Assembly (NCBI GenBank): GCA_028291305.1 | Contig: JAQGII010000166.1 | Coordinates: 1-13,418, forward strand | DNA length: 13,418 bases | Origin: Caulobacteraceae bacterium | Lineage (GTDB): Bacteria > Pseudomonadota > Alphaproteobacteria > Caulobacterales > Caulobacteraceae | Reading direction: 5' to 3' | In this document: one piece after another, positions 12,917-13,418 of the stretch | How the letters are laid out: each line of letters opens with the position of its first letter | Position numbering within the stretch: the first letter of the stretch is position 1 | Notes under the pieces: model-generated | The model's database searches: none | The model's input: the letters and a program-made list of their open reading frames with translations, nothing else | What the model was told of the DNA's origin: nothing | Translations under genes and position numbers: made by a program

Positions 12917-13418
12917 CCCTGAAGACCCTCCGCACCCCGCAAGCCCTGGCCGACGCCGGCCTGGTCGATGCCGCGCGCCTGCCCGCGCTGGAGCGGGTGG
13001 CGGCGCAGTACGCCGTGGCCATCACCCCGGCCCTCGCCGCACTGATCGACCCTGCCGACCCGCACGACCCCATCGCCCGCCAGTTCCTGCCGCAGGAGGC
13101 GGAGCTGGACGTGCTGCCCGGGGAGGATGGCGACCCCGTCGGCGACTTCGCCCACAGTCCGGTCGAGGGCATCGTCCACCGCTACCGCGACCGGGTGCTG
13201 CTCAAGATCACCCACACCTGCGCCACCTACTGCCGCTTCTGCTTCCGCCGCGAGATGGTCGGGCCGGAGGGGATCAAGCCGCTGACGGGCGAGGCGCTGG
13301 ACGCGGCCCTCGCCTATATCGCCGGGCGGCCGGAGATCTGGGAAGTGATCCTGACCGGAGGCGACCCCCTGGTGCTGTCGGCCCGCCGCCTCGGGGAAGT
13401 CATGGACCGCCTGTCGGC
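12913..13418 (+). CDS. epmB: EF-P (R)-beta-lysine 2,3-aminomutase, 5' part
   Basis: Radical-SAM, PLP-dependent enzyme that converts (S)-lysine to (R)-beta-lysine for EF-P modification. The first 168 residues are in the window and the gene continues past the right edge (full length is usually about 330-350). The [4Fe-4S] motif CATYCRFC gives C103, C107 and C110, preceded by DRVLLKITHT and followed by FRREMVG as in lysine aminomutases. TGGDPLVLS (148-156) is the SAM-contact strand after the cluster. FAHSPVEGIVHRYRDR (79-94) is a conserved entry segment. The ATG overlaps the epmA stop in ATGA, so the two are translationally coupled. The PLP lysine lies outside the window. Confidence 0.95.
   Translation, partial: MTLKTLRTPQALADAGLVDAARLPALERVAAQYAVAITPALAALIDPADPHDPIARQFLPQEAELDVLPGEDGDPVGDFAHSPVEGIVHRYRDRVLLKITHTCATYCRFCFRREMVGPEGIKPLTGEALDAALAYIAGRPEIWEVILTGGDPLVLSARRLGEVMDRLS

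Overview
The window looks like chromosome of a high-GC alphaproteobacterium, most likely of the Caulobacter/Phenylobacterium type. The grounds are very high GC with strong third-position GC bias, tightly packed ATGA-overlapped operons, an alphaproteobacterial-style EF-P, and a C-run/G-run intergenic hairpin of a type I recall as common in Caulobacterales. The genus is an inference. No mobile elements, tRNA, rRNA or CRISPR are visible. No gene-free stretch exceeds about 160 bases.

Region 1 (1-1942) is a four-carbon sugar-acid catabolic locus. A truncated minus-strand gene (possibly an MFS transporter) faces away from otnC (3-oxo-tetronate 4-phosphate decarboxylase, + strand). otnC is convergent with denD (D-erythronate dehydrogenase, - strand) across a strong hairpin at 933-956. 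The two enzymes are the first and last steps of D-erythronate conversion to dihydroxyacetone phosphate. The isomerase (OtnI) and kinase (OtnK) must lie outside the window.

Region 2 (1943-10529) is a six-gene same-strand operon. It encodes a secreted YncE-like beta-propeller, a TolC-family outer-membrane lipoprotein, a short periplasmic adaptor, an HME-type RND permease, an OmpR-family response regulator and a HAMP histidine kinase. The 153-bp divergent region in front of it (shared with denD) holds a near-consensus FNR/FixK-type box (TTGAG-N4-ATCAA, 2017-2030). A perfect 15-bp palindrome follows at 2040-2054. Convergent with the kinase, 16 bp away, is a secreted GlcG/HbpS-family protein (10546-11037). 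HbpS is the accessory sensor of the SenS-SenR two-component system in Streptomyces, so the arrangement suggests a complete sense-and-export module: anaerobic/redox input, periplasmic propeller, tripartite pump, two-component control and possibly a secreted haem/redox co-sensor. This is the most novel candidate in the window, and its substrate is unknown.

Region 3 (11088-13418) is the elongation factor P module. efp (- strand, GTG start, own intrinsic terminator) is divergent from epmA (EF-P lysyl-transferase, TTG start), which overlaps epmB (lysine 2,3-aminomutase, truncated by the window end). Together these supply the R-beta-lysyl modification of EF-P Lys33.
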